Assembly (NCBI RefSeq): GCF_000344685.1
Contig: NW_006920413.1
Location: 1,491,717-1,555,716, forward strand
Direction: 5' to 3'
From: Gloeophyllum trabeum ATCC 11539
Lineage: Eukaryota; Basidiomycota; Agaricomycetes; Gloeophyllales; Gloeophyllaceae
Length of the DNA: 64,000 nt
In this document: piece by piece, positions 1 through 13,192 of the stretch
Layout: each line of letters opens with the position of its first letter
Numbering within the stretch: the stretch's first letter is position 1
Position numbers and translations under genes: made by a program
The notes under the pieces: generated by a model
Databases searched by the model: none
The model's input: the letters and a program-made list of their open reading frames with translations, nothing else
What the model was told of the DNA's origin: nothing

Positions 1-3000
1 TGTTCGAGAGATGCTGCCACGAGAGATTTGGTAGAACGGGATGCATGCGCTGCAGATATGACCGATGGTCGGAGGCTGACGCTCGTAACTATAGCGCCCA
101 GGGTGAAGGTGTTGGACGATGTGCGAGATTCATTGAATAAATAAGTCTTTACTTCTCCCAGCTCTAAGTCCAACGAGACGACGCTGAAGGCGGGGCCATC
201 CACATCAGAGGACCGTGGACTTGCAGCGTTCAAGAGATCCTCTAATCTCAGGCCCTCCGTCTGGCCACTGGAGTCTGGATCTGCCGCATAGGCGGAGACT
301 TGCCTCTGAAGCAGAGGCAGCCACTCAGAGGGTCGGACGTCCGACTGCTGATCCAGGTGGCCGTGAGTGAATGTAATGCGCTCCATTGTATCCAGCTCAC
401 GCAAAGATCGGCGTAGGTGTAACAGAGCCTTGAATGTCGGACTCGTTCGTATCTGCTGTGGACACCCGGCCTGGACGAGAAAGGACGGCTGAATCGTCGA
501 TAGTGGATCAACCATGGCCTTCTTCTCGGCGACGTGGAGAATCTGCCGCACTAAGCGTCTTGAAACACCTTCAGATTGTTGCCCTATCCGAGATAAATCG
601 CGTTGCAGAGATTGTATACAAGGGACGATAACCAAAGCGGAGGCGCCGACGACGCTGGGGGAGGCATGCTCCACGGTGATTGACGAGGATTGGGCAGATA
701 TGCTGACCTGGACCTCTGTCCATCGAAACGTAGTCGATGACAAGCGGATGTCACACAGAGGGAAGAATTGGTGGGCTGTCTCATGTGAACGAACTTGACG
801 AGGTTCTACCACGCCAAGGGCAGCAGACAGCCCTTGAATCGTGCACACCAGATTCTGCTTGAACGGAAGTTCCTGGAACTTGGCGACTATGGAACCCATG
901 AGAGACAATTGCTGGAACTTCATATCCAGTAATGTGATACCACGATCCTTTCTTGAGCTGGAGGCGCTCACATTAGCGCTTGGGACAGTATGCATGAAGC
1001 GGAGGCGAGCCGAGGGTATACATAGATCGACCACGGTATGTTGCCCTTTGAGCCGAGTATCGGAGATGGAACGTACGTATCTTGAAATTACAGAGTCAAT
1101 GTAGAGTTCAGGGCTAAGTCGCTAATAGGACGATCGATCAGTCCGTCAGCTGCACGTTTGATCGCACTTCACTTACACTGAGTGTTACCTCCGAAAAGAG
1201 TGCACCCACGCAAGAGGCAACCAAAGGTGTGAGACGAATATCCACGCCATGCTGACTGGTTATGCGGAATACAGTCGTATCACGCCCAAATGACAGTTCT
1301 TCACGCAGCATAAAGCAGTCAACTGGGGACTTTTCTGCGGCACCAATCGGAGGTGCATTATCCCTATGGCCAGCTACGGACGACCAGCGGTCCTACACAA
1401 AATTCAGTGTGACCTCCGAAAAGAGAAAACATTCGGTACCAACTCGGACCAGCAGGAACGGTGAATCATCCCAATGCCAGAGACTACTGATCAGTTGAGC
1501 GTCGTAGCGGTCAGCAACCTTCGTATGGTCCGAAAAGCCCTCTTGAGTAGAATGTAAATATGACGAACACAATCAATTGACGGAGTCGGAATGCATACCA
1601 TCACGCAGCTCATAAACATCGCTCTCAGAGTCATCCGCGTATTCTGTTAGGTCAGCATCATCCGATTCATCGCCACTCGCGATACTCCCATCATCTTCAA
1701 AGTTTCTGAAAGTCATAGGTGTCGCAGGCCGGGATTTCCTAATTATCCTGTAAGAAAGAGACTCGTAGGAATATCGACAGCAGCAGATGATACTAACGCT
1801 AGTCTTGCATCTCTAATTGCCTCTGAGATGACCTCTTCACTCTCGGATTCCGATATCGGCCCATCTGACGTCGAAAAGTGTCGGGACAATGGGGGGATTG
1901 CTTCCCTGTCTTTCACTCGGGTACCAAGGCGCCTTCGGCGTCGTGGATTATCTGCTGCTGGTACCTGAGGGTAAGGTAAATAAAGGCCGGCCTTGGATGA
2001 CCCCCGGGCTGTCAAAGACGTCAAAATTATTTCAATTCTGAAGGCCTTTATGCCTTACATCTGCGCATATCCGCAACAAGCGCCTCTGGGCCTCGAGCGT
2101 ACAGCACTTTCGCTCGACCAGTGAGAGCATCCTGCTTCGAAACAAATTCTGCTTGCGCTCGGGCAGACTCACGCCAGCCATCTGGTCGAGAGTACATATC
2201 CATGTTGATATCGAACGTGAGGGTCGTAGCTGCTAACCAGCACCTGTCAACGGAACCGAAGGACTTGAAAGCTTTCAAGGTAACCTCTGGAAATCGGATA
2301 GCAGTGGCCTTGCGGTGTAAAGTGCCTGCTAGGTCGTTATGATTAATTTGCAACCCGCGAGGGACGCGCACTTCCAACGCGCAGTCGCCGGCTAACCATA
2401 CCGCTGTGACTGCATCCACAGACACTTTAAGGAACGTGACTAAGACGCGAAATATGTCAGCCGTACAATTGAGTATAAACGAAGTTGCACACCATCTGGG
2501 TCACTAGGAACAGCGTATTCGGCAGCGGGGGCGTTCAGTGGGTCCGAGAAATTCAAACCCAAGGCGTCTCCAGCAGCTCCGAGGACCTTTGCTTCGAGAG
2601 CTGTTACCAAAGCCCTGACACGACCTACATGTATTTCCCAAATGCAGACGTAAGTGGAAGTCCTAGGTTGGGGGCCGAATAATCGATGCGCCACGATGTC
2701 CAAACCTACAAGTCATTACATCAGAGACGCTGCTGACATCATATTCGAAGACGTACCATCGATGCAGAACATGGGATTCGGATGTTGGTGACTGACCGAT
2801 ACAAAGGAATCGGCTTCTGTCCAGTCCTCCCTAACACTTCCTGTCACGAGATCAATATTAAGGGACATCTCTGCATATCACAAATAAGTCTCGATGGTCC
2901 AAGAAAATGAAGTTGTATTACCCATAAAATAGTCATGCGTCCGCAATTGGACTTGAAGGGTTGGAATAGTCAATACAACACAGGATCCAAGCCCTCCGCC

Positions 3001-3535
3001 CGTCCCCCCGCGAGGTGCATCAAAGTCGTAGCGTTCATATCCAGGAAGTCCCGCAGGAGCAACAATGATCCCGCGATCAATCCCGAGCTGCAGCTGCACT
3101 TGAAGCATGTTAGACTTGAAACGCGATATTAGTATAAGGACGATATTCACGACCAGTATGACTCCGTGCTTTCACTAACCTTTCCTTCTCGGTACTGCAG
3201 TTCAATGGGATCTCCCACTTGGACGCCCTTTTTCCTTTTGTCCAAGTATTCATAAAGGGTTGAGAAATGCGTGAACGTGCCAAAGTAGTTATCCCGGAAC
3301 ACCATGAAATGTCGGACTGTCCACCCAAAGGCCTTCCATACCACATTTTTCGTCTGTCAAATGACTTAGTAAAGCCACGCATTAGTGATACCTTGCTCAC
3401 TGTGAAGGACAACTTCAGTTGATCCACATTATCAGGCCGAACGTCGCCGTAGTACAGGTATGATGCTTCCAAACGAAGGTAACCGATATGCCCCATATTG
3501 CGCAGGTCGAGCTCGTGCAGACCGGAAGCAAAGGC
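1..3535 (-). CDS. CSF1: CSF1/BLTP1-family bridge-like lipid transfer protein, internal to C-terminal part (runs off left edge)
   Basis: Spliced minus-strand exons give a continuous protein of the CSF1/tweek (BLTP1) family, giant proteins that carry lipids between membranes at contact sites. Visible blocks in order are DNYFGTFTHFSTLYEYLDKR (about 3240-3300), a 'SNMLQVQLQLG' block (about 3080-3110), APAGLPGYERYDF (about 3020-3060), AHRLFGPQPRTSTYVCIWEI (about 2640-2690) and QDALTGRAKVLY (about 2100-2140). Small introns fit. One starts GTGAGC near 3405, one GTGTGC near 2490, one GTAAGG near 2055, and one of 53 nt (GTTAGT...TTACAG) lies near 1745-1800. I translated 1-1125 by hand and found an open frame throughout, so this part is not a pseudogene. 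The gene continues beyond base 1. The family's usual N-terminus (membrane anchor and first several hundred residues) is not in this locus; see the next entry. Confidence 0.8.
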
Positions 3536-5377
3536 GAGGAAAAGCTGGTGGGACTCGTTGGCTATATGTGCATTCGGAGAAATTTCCACGAGAGACTCGG
3601 CGAAGGGGATGTGTAAGGCCCCAGATAGCATCCCTTCCGCAAGATACTCGAACACCGAAGGAGTAGGCTTCGCCGCCTTTAACACCGCTTCCAAGCCATT
3701 CTTGTCCGAGTGGGAAATACCAGCCTCTGGCACGGGGTCTGTAGCTACGCAGATCGCGGTTAGACATATGACCGCGTCCTTGGTCGCAGCCAGGCCAGGC
3801 GACACAGATGTGTGCAACCCGCAAGACGACGTGTAAATCAAGAAGTCGATCAAGCCCTGGAAGTCGTCCGGGGTAACAGGCCGCTCCTCCAAGTGGCTGG
3901 GCCGACGTACGGGCGCCGCGCGGACCGGAGACGACAGGTCATCCTTGACGCGAAGCAGGGACCGCCTACCCAGATCCGGGCTTGGAGGTCCGCTAGAGCT
4001 CGGCGGGGGAGCCAGCAGCCACTGTACCAGGCCTTGCATGATCCCGGCGAACGTCTTTCGCAGATCGCAATTGTCGGTGTCTCCCGGGCGACGAGCGACG
4101 CAGTCGGCCATGCCAGTAAGGAGGTAGAAGTAGGAGGGCCCGTCGGTCTTGCGCAGTCTGTGCAGGAGGCGGTGGGTGGCTTTCGAGAGCCAGACGGCGG
4201 TTGCGTCCTCAGCACTGCTGGTGCGGAGCACATCGAGGAACATTCCCAGCAACGAACGGGTCGGGATATGTGTCGTTTGCTTCTTAGCGGGTAAACTACT
4301 GATGTCAGCTAGAGGTTCCCTCTTGGACGGGGCGCAGCAAAGGCAGTGCAGGTCGTCCAGCCAGGACGCGTGCGAGATGTGGCAGATCGGTGGGGAGGAG
4401 TTCTTCTTGGTGCGAGATGTGGTGAGGGCGCTGACGAGCATCGCGCGCACGATGGCGTGCGTCTCGGGGATGAGAGGGGGTTTGTGGGATAGCGTGATGG
4501 AGAGGAGGGAGGAGAGGAGGGTCTGGTTGCGGTTGACGCGGTCGGTCTCGAGGATGTGCGTGAGCGCGTGTGAGACGAGGGTGCGTCTGGGTAGAGGGGG
4601 TGAGAATGTGAAGCAGTGGATGCAATATGGGGTAACGCACCGGCGATACGGAGGGAGGATTGAATTGTATAGTTCGTCAATTATCTCCGTTTCTTCGTCT
4701 ACCCCTACGGTGTCCGTTTCCTCCCGAGTTTCCTCGCCTTCCCACTCCAAGTCGGGCTTCTCTAGTTTCATGTTCCGCCCTGCCACAACCGAACATAGAT
4801 CCCTCAAACTCGGTATACGTTCGGTGGGTGCGCTTGACCCAGGAGACGTTACGTCTCGTCGGCTGCTCGTCGTCCTCTGAAGTCGACTTGCCCTCCGCTT
4901 ATCCCGGACAGACGATGTAACCTCGGTCAGCTCGTCCTCCCGGTACAACGTGTCCAAGATCCGTTTGAAGCAGTCTCTGACATGATAGACTCTCCTGCTT
5001 AGCTCAAGTGTCCCTGCATCCACTACTGGCTTCGGTCTCCGTAGAATAAGCTCTGGTTCAGCAAACACCGCAAGTGGAGGCACCGTCGACTCTTGGTGGT
5101 TGGCGGGGCGGTAAACCCGACGATGCGAATAGGTTGTTATCATACGCGGGCCCGTATTGTCAGATACCGGCAAGAAAGCCTCTCCAATGTTGGATAGATG
5201 TGTGCATTTCGCTTTAAGAGGGCGTAAGAGACGGTTTACTTTCGTTACGTTTAGCTCAGTGGAGTCGCACTCTCTGGGCATGGACGTGATATGTGTGTCG
5301 AAATCAGACGACGCCTCGCAGTCATCGTCATCTAGACGATCACCAGCAAAGACAGAGCCGGGCGAGCTTGGCTCCAT
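3500..5377 (-). CDS. unknown ORF fused in frame upstream of the CSF1 segment
   Basis: An uninterrupted frame of about 630 codons starts at the ATG at 5377 (MEPSSPGSVFAGD...) and reads straight into the CSF1-like sequence near 3500, with no stop and no splice site I can see. It has an acidic, Ser-rich N-terminus and a region with Cys/His pairs (CVTPYCIHC, about residues 235-245). The C-terminal half is helical and Leu/Ala-rich and looks ARM-like. I do not recognise the protein. It has no transmembrane segment and none of the features of a CSF1 N-terminus. Codon choice and openness over 1.9 kb indicate real coding sequence. It could be a separate gene whose 3' end was joined to a truncated CSF1, or two genes with a junction intron I missed. 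Confidence 0.55.
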
Positions 5378-8300
5378 GATGTGGGGGTTTCGCAGCGGGA
5401 GTCGCACAGAGTTGGATCGTTCGTCGATATTCAAAGTGTGCAGAGCATGTCAACCAGCTGGCGCTCCAGTTTATCCAAGGGGAGAGTGCAAAGTGCAGCT
5501 GAATAGTATCGCAGTTGTGAACGCAGCAAGAAACAGACAACGCAGACAAGACCGGAATTGCCACAGTGACATTGATGGTAGGCGCGTGTATCACGTGATG
5601 TGGCCCTGTGTGGCCAAACCGATCCTTGCACAAGTTACAGCCACCTCCATGGAGTCGCCAGTTCAAGAATAAAGATATATGAATCCATTCCTTTTTTCTT
5701 TTTCCCGTGTCGTATACTACGTGTGCCAACGCGGTTGGTCTACTTGAGTCGCAGATCGTGGTTCTTTCAACTGCTAGGTAAGGCTTCACGGGCACGATGG
5801 ACGATCTTCGCAGTGAGTCATATGCATGGGGCAGATGTATCGAAGAGCATCCAATCTGGTCGCATTGACTTCGCCCTACTGCATCGCTCGCATGCGCGCT
5901 GTCAGGCGCGACTATATGCTCTGTCTACGCGAGAACCTATAGGTAATCTCCGTCTCTGCTCCGTTTATTGTGAGTGACAATGCGAGTGAATTTCTGGTGC
6001 ACCTCTCAGGGTCTGCTACTACTAACAGCCCCATGATGTCTCGGGGAAATTGGGCGCTGTAGACGACTGTGCGGTGTTACGGCTGTCGATGATAGAAATG
6101 GGACTCGCGATCGTGGGTCTCCCTGCACGCCCTGTAGCCCTTACACTCTTCAGTACTTTACCGAAGTTCATCCACTAACGGAGGCATCGGAAAGTGACAG
6201 CGACCTTCAACATGTCAAAGAAGATGACTGTAGGGGGGGGAGGGGGGCGATGACTCCTGCGCATCAAGCTTGACACAGAGTACAACTCCTCTCCTAAGAG
6301 CATCACCAACGTTGAACCGAGTGAACCGTACCACGTAAGTGAAGGGGGTGTGCAGGGGGTGTGGGTTTGTTTTTCATCGGTGTCTGAATGTTCTAGATGA
6401 CACATCAACCTGTGGCGCCTGAAGAACTGCTCAACGCTCAATAGATGCTCTGGTAAGTGAATAAAAGGCGTACTCTCGAGTGCCGTATGGTAGTAACGGG
6501 TCCTTCTTCCTCTTGGGCCATACTGCGAGCTCGTGAACGGCAAGCGTACAGAAAAACACAGTACGAGATACATGAAACAAACAGGGCTGAATAGGGCGTC
6601 TGTGCTTCTCGGACCCTTCCCTTTAGATTCGGACCCGAGCGGCTCCGAGGTCCGCCCTGGCATTACATAGTCATCCAGATTGCTTCGTGGCATTCATGAC
6701 TCCATGGGAGTGGCCGGCACCGAGAGGCAAACCGTTACCTCCTCAGACTTTTATCATCAGGCCAATACGAGATATGCAGATCATAGGGTAAGTCACGACT
6801 TACTCGCATGATCGTTTCCTCCTAGATAGCACGTAACCACTCGGGCCACCTCTCTCGGGTGGCGAAAGGAGCCCAGCAACCGCCGGGACAATGGAAGCCG
6901 CTGCTTAGCTAAGCTACCTGCGAGTGAACTCTTCTGGTTCCCGGAGGAGAGTGTGCACAGGTAGAACAAACGCGAGGTATTCCGTGTATAGGGACTTGTA
7001 TACGGCTGCGAACCTGTGTATAAGGCGTAGACATTGAGAAGGGAACATTCAATCATGCAGAGTGGCCAGCGACTGCAACATAGTCGTACAACCATGTGAG
7101 TCGTGTAGTCGTGCATAAGGAAGTGAATCATACGAAAGAAGGGGATACGGCGGTACCGAGGAGGACAAGGCAAGCATTGACTCGCCTCCCTCGATCTCCC
7201 TATAGAAAATGCCTTGCAGAATGTCATCGTGTATTATCTGGCCAGCCCCGCACTCCTGCACCTGCCGACGATCACCTTGGATGCAGAGCTGTGTGAAAGA
7301 CAGCCTTGCTGGTCTATAACAAACCGGCCGCGTTAATCGCTCCGTTCATGCGTTACCACATTGCAATGGAGTTGGATACCGCGGTTACATTCTGCACAAT
7401 TCTGTATAACATGTGGTCAATATAATGTTGGGCCTGTTGATTGCACTTCCGCGTTAACGCGTTATAAAGGGTCCGTCGAACGGCGATTACAGACCTCCGC
7501 CAGCACACCTGAATACAATAGACCGGTGAGATGGGCATTTTGATTGATATAAGTATTCGTCGTTGTGCTACTATTTATTAGGAGCCCATACCTGGAGAAA
7601 GCAGCTGTTCACCCGGATATACCAGGTGTTCACTTTGGTCAACGATGGCGACGGGAATTTACGCCGGTTCCGACATCGACCGCCGAACGACGAGCAACCC
7701 CGACCGTTATAGTGGGTATCGGGCTGCTATAGTGGGGGCCAGCGAACGGCTTAGGCTACATCCCCGCTATAGCAGAAGTGTCTTGGACGTCAATTTATAA
7801 CATTCGGTAAAGCGATATTCACGGATAATTGCCTTAAGATAGAATGACCTCTACCTTGTCCTACTGGCGGGTGTTCTCGTCCAGCAGATCACTATAATTG
7901 GGAAAACTCCAGAGTTTTCACGACATGTGAGTACTGGGTAAGTTAACGTAGATACCCATTCGAGCCTCTGTTGACGTCTCGCGTCGTCCAGAATTAATGC
8001 TTAGGCACGGCATTCCGGACATAGACGAGGGTTCGAGCGGGAGTCATTAAGCTATTGAGCCTAGTTAGACGAGAGGCGGGCTGTGTGACAGATTCTACCG
8101 TAGGAAAGACGCTGCAGCGCAGCTTAACTTGTGAGATTGGACGCTTTCATGTTCATGTACAAAATGCTTACCTGTGTTTGATCTTTCCACTACCCACTAC
8201 CCAGGATGATTCGCTCATGTATCCCCATAACGCCTCTATTATCCTATGGAGGTGAGTTCATTGTTGCCTTAAGCGTGAAGATGGGATAACGCGCGACGCA

Positions 8301-8652
8301 TTGCAAACCGCACGTCGTGCATTGAAGATGCTGTCGACGTCGGTGGTGGCACCTGACAAGCGATCTGCCGGTTGCCAGGGTTAGGTTTTCCGTCAATCAT
8401 TACTTCCTCGACGCATCAGGAAAATGCAAAACCACCTTTCGGCGTCTTAGAGCAATCTTTTGGCATTTAGGTGCCCGACTTGGCTTACTTTTCCTGATTC
8501 AAGCCTCAAAGAAGGCCACAAGCGCCGAAAAAGTGGGCATTAAGACGTAGTTAAGCCAAATCAAGCCAAGTCCCTGGCCAAAGTCGGGTAACGTTTTGCT
8601 GATGACAGCGTTCAGCATTGAAATCTACTTGGACCTCTGGCCTGTCCCAAGG
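5378..8652. other. 3.3-kb stretch without a supportable gene
   Basis: Only short ORFs with no recognisable domain or convincing splice structure occur here; the longest is 172 codons on the minus strand at 6175-6693. A short G-run is seen at 6232-6246. 'Tatagtggg' occurs twice near 7710-7735, with its inverse near 7775. A 10-bp inverted repeat (gacttggctt) lies at 8477-8486 and 8563-8572. I see no coding gene or complete mobile element. Confidence 0.6.
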
Positions 8653-10265
8653 ATGGAGAAGATCTCCGAATTTCAACGGACATCAAGTCCATTACATCTG
8701 TGTTCAAGGTTGTGCGATTTCCGCATGTGAACGCTAACCCCAGGCTGTACTCCACTGGCAATCGCACGGATAACACAACACTGCAAAGCGCGAAATGTGG
8801 GCCCGGATGGACATTTCGCATGAACGTAGCGGGAGCAAGCAATGGCTATGGTGTCGTAACATTCACCGTCGCTGCCTCCATCGAACTGGACGGTGCAAGC
8901 TTGAAGCTACTCTTCGGCCGTCATATGACAGTCACGACTATGTGGGCGTCAGCTCTTCACGGGGTGCCTGCACTGATTGGCACTAAGCTGGTGGAGGTTC
9001 CCATCAAGCCAGCAGGGGAGAGAATTACTACTCAAGTGGCAAAGTGGACTGGAAGAGGATCCGTACTCCTCGAGCCATCTGGTTTATTTCATCGTCGCGA
9101 GTGCTGTCGGCACGGGCGGGCTTTACCCAGCCGGAGAGTCATTTAGTTTACTTCACTGTGGTATTATCAAGACCCTCGATACCCGCACAGTCACGCTGGA
9201 TAACTTTCAACTCTTTGCCTTCTCGAGGCGTCTGGAATCCGGAAAGGTCACTCATTCCCGCCCAGTCTTCGCCAGCTCTGGCATACTGATCAACACCCTC
9301 CCTAATCATGCGTTGACAAGTTTTATGAAACGTCAGTAGTCCTGGCGTGTTTCGTTCGAATCAACTTCCAGACCCCCTCTCTGCCGTTTGCCGCAAGTAT
9401 GACTCGGACTTGTCGGCGTCTCACGATGGCATACCCTGTGTCACAGATGCCTACGAGTATAAAGAGGATAATGATCTTGAATATGGCAACGAAGCCAATG
9501 TATCCTCAACAGAGAATAGTACGTCCTTTGGCTCTTATACGCGGTCCTATGATCATACGCTCCTTTCATTATCGCAAGACTCCGGGTTGGGTCGGGAGAC
9601 TAAGCCGCCAGTCTCCGGGATATATTTGTTTGCGGAGAACGTCGCACATCGGACGTAAGTATACTCTGTTATGGTTCGTTCTGTTTCGGCTTAGTCTTTG
9701 TATTGTAGGTTGCGAGCATATATATTCTATCTTACCACCGGCAACATCAGTTTCATATCCCGCACATCGGAGGCAGCTAAGGATACTTTAATGCCATCAT
9801 GCTCACCCAGGTCCATGTATTGTTTAGCGAACAAGGTAAGCACGAGCCTTCCCGTTCCGTCAAAGACCTAATGTTGGCCGCGGTCTTCTCGCGCTTTATT
9901 TGCCCTTCAGGTTGGATGATCACTCTAGAAAAGCTTGCGCTGGACGCAATCGAAGCAGACTTGACAGAGTCGAACATAATCGAACACTTGTTCTCAAAGT
10001 TCTCCTCGATGCAAGTCCCGAAACATATCTATCTACAGGTGATATACATAGCTCACTGAAGCACGTCTTTGACAACAGGTATCCAGCCGTGCAAAAAGTG
10101 GAGATGCAGTTCCTGCGCTCACATCGTACGAGAGCTGTGACGCGCCAAGTGCAGCAGATGGTCCCGAAAGCCTGTACACCCGAGCACTCGCACTGCGTCG
10201 GCGCTCTCGCGAGCGTAGTTGGACTCCTCGCTGAGCCTCCGGCCAAGCGGGCCCGTCACGATTAA
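8653..10265 (+). pseudogene. BTB-family paralogue, frameshifted copy
   Basis: This copy aligns along its whole length with the intact BTB gene at 15938-17665. It has the same start (MEKISEFQ), the N-terminal domain (CGPGWTFRMNV), EEDPYSSSHLVYFIVAS, LDNFQLFAFSRRLESGK, an acidic linker (VTDAYEYKEDNDLEYGN), the second half of the BTB fold (IFYLTTGNISFIS, CSPRSMYCLANK) and the C-terminal helices (YPAVQKVEMQFLRSHRT). Intron positions are conserved. Three single-base shifts break the frame: a missing base near 8678, an extra base near 9051 and a missing base at about 9912-9917, just after an intron. I therefore call it a pseudogene. A much shorter product from a downstream start is possible but unlikely. 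Confidence 0.8.
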
Positions 10266-10691
10266 AACGAGGCAAGCTTTTGACTGTTTCAAGGCCCGAG
10301 TTGTCCCAGCTGTGTCCCATCAACATAGAGGCCTGTGACTTCAGGTCTCGATATCTTAACGCTGATATTACTTAGTAATTACTATCTGTACGAGCATTTC
10401 TCACTCCATCGTCGCTCGCGCGTCCTGACGAGGCGTAGTGTTACGAGGTAAGGCGTGGACACAGCAGATGGTAGACGTTAATGCGAGTCTACTATTTACT
10501 GACACGTCCAGCCCCTCATATGTTTTGTCGATTACTGGAGTAATGCAAGCAGGTGAGGATGATGGTAACAGCCGCATGTTCGATTCCAGAGTAGGTTGTT
10601 GTGTGGAGATTATGGAGACCACGTAGATACGCGTACTTTTGACAGATGCAAGCAGCCGGAATACGCTTGAAAATAACAGCATAGCGAAGCC
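10266..10691. other. intergenic, nothing recognised
   Basis: This stretch lies between the 3' ends of the BTB pseudogene and ILV6, which converge. No conserved ORF, tRNA or repeat was seen. Confidence 0.6.
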
Positions 10692-11916
10692 CTAACCGGG
10701 AGGGAGGAGACTCGCGTCCACAGGACCACCCTCCGCCGACACGTCGTCGTCCTCAGGCGACCTCGTAATCGGCGTGCGGGGCATGACCATCAAACCTGAA
10801 TGACATCTCATCAACACCCCCCGAGATCCCATGAGCAATCCAGTTAAGGCTCACCTGTCCGCGCAGACTCGAGCACGCCAAACGGCTTCAACAAGCTCAG
10901 GAACGCCTCGACGCGCGTCGTCTTGCCCGTCATCTCGAGGATCACCGAGTTCTCGCTCACGTCCACGATCGTCGCGCCGAACTGCTTCGCGAGCGTGTCG
11001 ATCGCGCCCATGTGCTCGTGCTTCAGGCGGAGCGCCTCCGACGGCGTCAGCGCCGGCGCCGCGGGCTCGGGCTCGGCGCTATGCTCGAAGTGGTGGGCGA
11101 GCGCCATCTCGCGCTCCATTTTGGGTGAGGGGGGAGGGGGCGCGGGCGGGTAGTCCTGGTCAATGCGCCGCGGCTCGTGCGAGGGCCCGCCTTGGAGCTG
11201 TTCCTCGAGGTACTCGGGCCCAAGGATGGAGACCTTCACGAGGAGGAGCTCGCGCTCGATGCAGCGGGTGTTGGTGTAGTCCAGCACGGCCCACACGGGG
11301 ACCTAGTACAACAAAGGAGGGTAAGGAGGAGTGAGGATTTTGATTGCGGGAGGGGGAGAGGGGAGTGAAAGAAGGGGACTCACGAGATCTTCCAGCTGTC
11401 TGCGCGCCTGCTCGATCACGCCGTCCTGGCCCCTGAGGACGATGCACATGCGCGAGAGGTCGCGGATCTCCGTGCGGCACACCACGAGCGAGTCGATGTT
11501 GAACCCGCGCGCAGCCAGGATACCCGACACGCGTGATAGCACACCGGGCTCGTTCTGCACCAAGCAATTCAGGATATGCCTGTCATCCATCCATCCATCC
11601 TCTAGTCAATAAAGACCTAAATCCCGACTGCTAACACCAAGTGATCTGCGTACCTCTTGAACGGCTGCAGACTCGGCGGGGGCGTGTTATACAAGATATT
11701 CGTGACCGCCTCCTCCGCCGTGCGCGCTCGGGGCAGGTCCATCGCAGGCAGCGGCGGCGGGCGGATACGCTGGTGCCGCTTGTAGTCGAGCGCGGAGGTC
11801 GAGTCGTCGACGGAGGGCGGGGGCTTGGGCGGGTCTTGCTGCCGCGCGCGCGCTGTGGAGGAGAAGGACCGCCACGGCGCCCTGCGGGCGGCTCTGAGGG
11901 CGGCGAGGGAGGCCAT
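10692..11916 (-). CDS. ILV6: acetolactate synthase regulatory (small) subunit, mitochondrial
   Basis: This is the regulatory subunit of acetohydroxyacid synthase, the first shared step of valine, leucine and isoleucine synthesis. It confers feedback control by valine and acts in mitochondria. Four exons (11654-11916, 11384-11579, 10855-11302, 10692-10795) join in frame to 336 aa, the usual fungal length. The N-terminus is an Arg/Ala/Ser-rich presequence. An ACT domain follows at about residues 88-155 (HILNCLVQNEPGVLSRVSGI, ARGFNIDSLVV). A second ACT-like half carries RELLLVKVSILG and, at the end, EMTGKTTRVEAFLSLLKPFG. The tail (MPRTPITRSPEDDD) is typical of basidiomycete ILV6. Donors and acceptors are canonical. 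A CATC tandem lies just upstream of exon 2, inside intron 1. Confidence 0.95.
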
Positions 11917-13192
11917 GGTGAGGGGAGAGGGCAGGCCGAGTCAAAGGTGGCTGAGGCCGCTGAGGATTGCTTCGGGTTGGTCGGCCGAGTCCGTGTGGTC
12001 TCCCGCGGGACGACGCGTCGGACTTTGTTTCCCGTAGGCCGTGGCCCTCAGTAGGGCGCGATATTGTCTTTATCGAGCGACACCAAGCTACCTTCTGTTG
12101 CGCACTTCTATGCTCCTTTAGAGGGAAGTCGAAAGCCGTGGTTTGCGATCAATGTGATTGAGGCCGTGATCGCCCCCTCAGGCCTCCGGACTCTAGTCGG
12201 CTCTTCACCACTCTTCTGTGGGATCGATAAACGCGGTCGTTCTCAATAGAGCTACAAGGGCTCTTATTCGAGCTGAACGAGGACGGATCTCCTGAGAAAT
12301 TGTCAGAAGGTCACTCGGCAGGAGGCCCACGTATCTCGCAGCCCTGCAAGCGCAGCCATTGCGACCTCTAAGTCGCCTCTGCTCATTACGTGACGACGGC
12401 CTTTGCGGCGTTGTCTATCTCGCTTGTAACAGTAGCACTGCTCAGCGACTCAGAAGATGCATGATCGCACATGATCGCTATGGCTATGGTGAGCACAGTG
12501 CTATGACCTATGACCCGCCAGCGGGTCTTGTGAGTATCTACTCTGGTTCTGGAGATCCCTGCCCCTTTTGATTCTTCTTGAACTCAGTTCAGAGGTCCAA
12601 GAAGCTCAAGAGGGTAGTTGGGAGGCTCCAGAAAAGAGCATAACTCTGGCTATTGCCAGATCTCCTCTAGCCATTGTTGCCTTGCTCTTACCAGTCCCAG
12701 TTACGCGATCTCCCCATGGGAAGGGCGCTGAAGAGCAATGCACCTGCGTCCTCGGGATTTGTGCCACTCTTACATCGTGCGACATGATATGTGCTCAGGA
12801 GAACGGTTTGGATTGTAACCCTAACCTCAAGTCTGCTCCGCTTACATGTAATCAGCAACCAATGGAAACCTGTCAGAACAACGATGGAACGTCGATGGCC
12901 GCAGCACGCTCTTGCGAATCACGTTCCATACTTTCTAATGCCCGTTCCTTGTTTGTCGAGAGTACTGGAGCGATACCGGCGCCGATCTGCAGAAGGGCGC
13001 GTAACATGACGTCACGCGTGCGCGATCGCGCTGTACCCATAGCCGCGACACGTCGGTCGAAATCGAAAGGCGCAAAATCCACTTCGCTCGTTGTGATTTT
13101 GCCTAACGCCAAGTGCGGCTGACCGACGCCCACGGCTCTCTGCGCTGCTTATAAGCGACCGTTCCGCAGCCGCCCTCGCCCGCTCCCCCGCC
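11917..13192. other. intergenic region between divergent ILV6 and MFS genes
   Basis: This is 1.28 kb between two divergent starts and so must hold both promoters. A 184-codon plus-strand frame at 12568-13122 shows no domain and no homology I recognise; I do not call it a gene. Confidence 0.5.

Noticed and set aside
6175..6693. 172-codon minus-strand ORF
   Set aside because: No domain, no splice context, odd composition; looks like a chance frame in non-coding DNA.
8465..8600. Short inverted repeat suggesting a MITE
   Set aside because: Only 10 bp match perfectly, the outer sequences do not pair well, and no TSD is visible.
12815..12835. Telomere-like 'ccctaacc' string
   Set aside because: A single unit within otherwise ordinary sequence; no array.
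12568..13122. 184-codon plus-strand ORF upstream of the MFS gene
   Set aside because: No recognisable motif; it overlaps the expected promoter and leader of the MFS gene.
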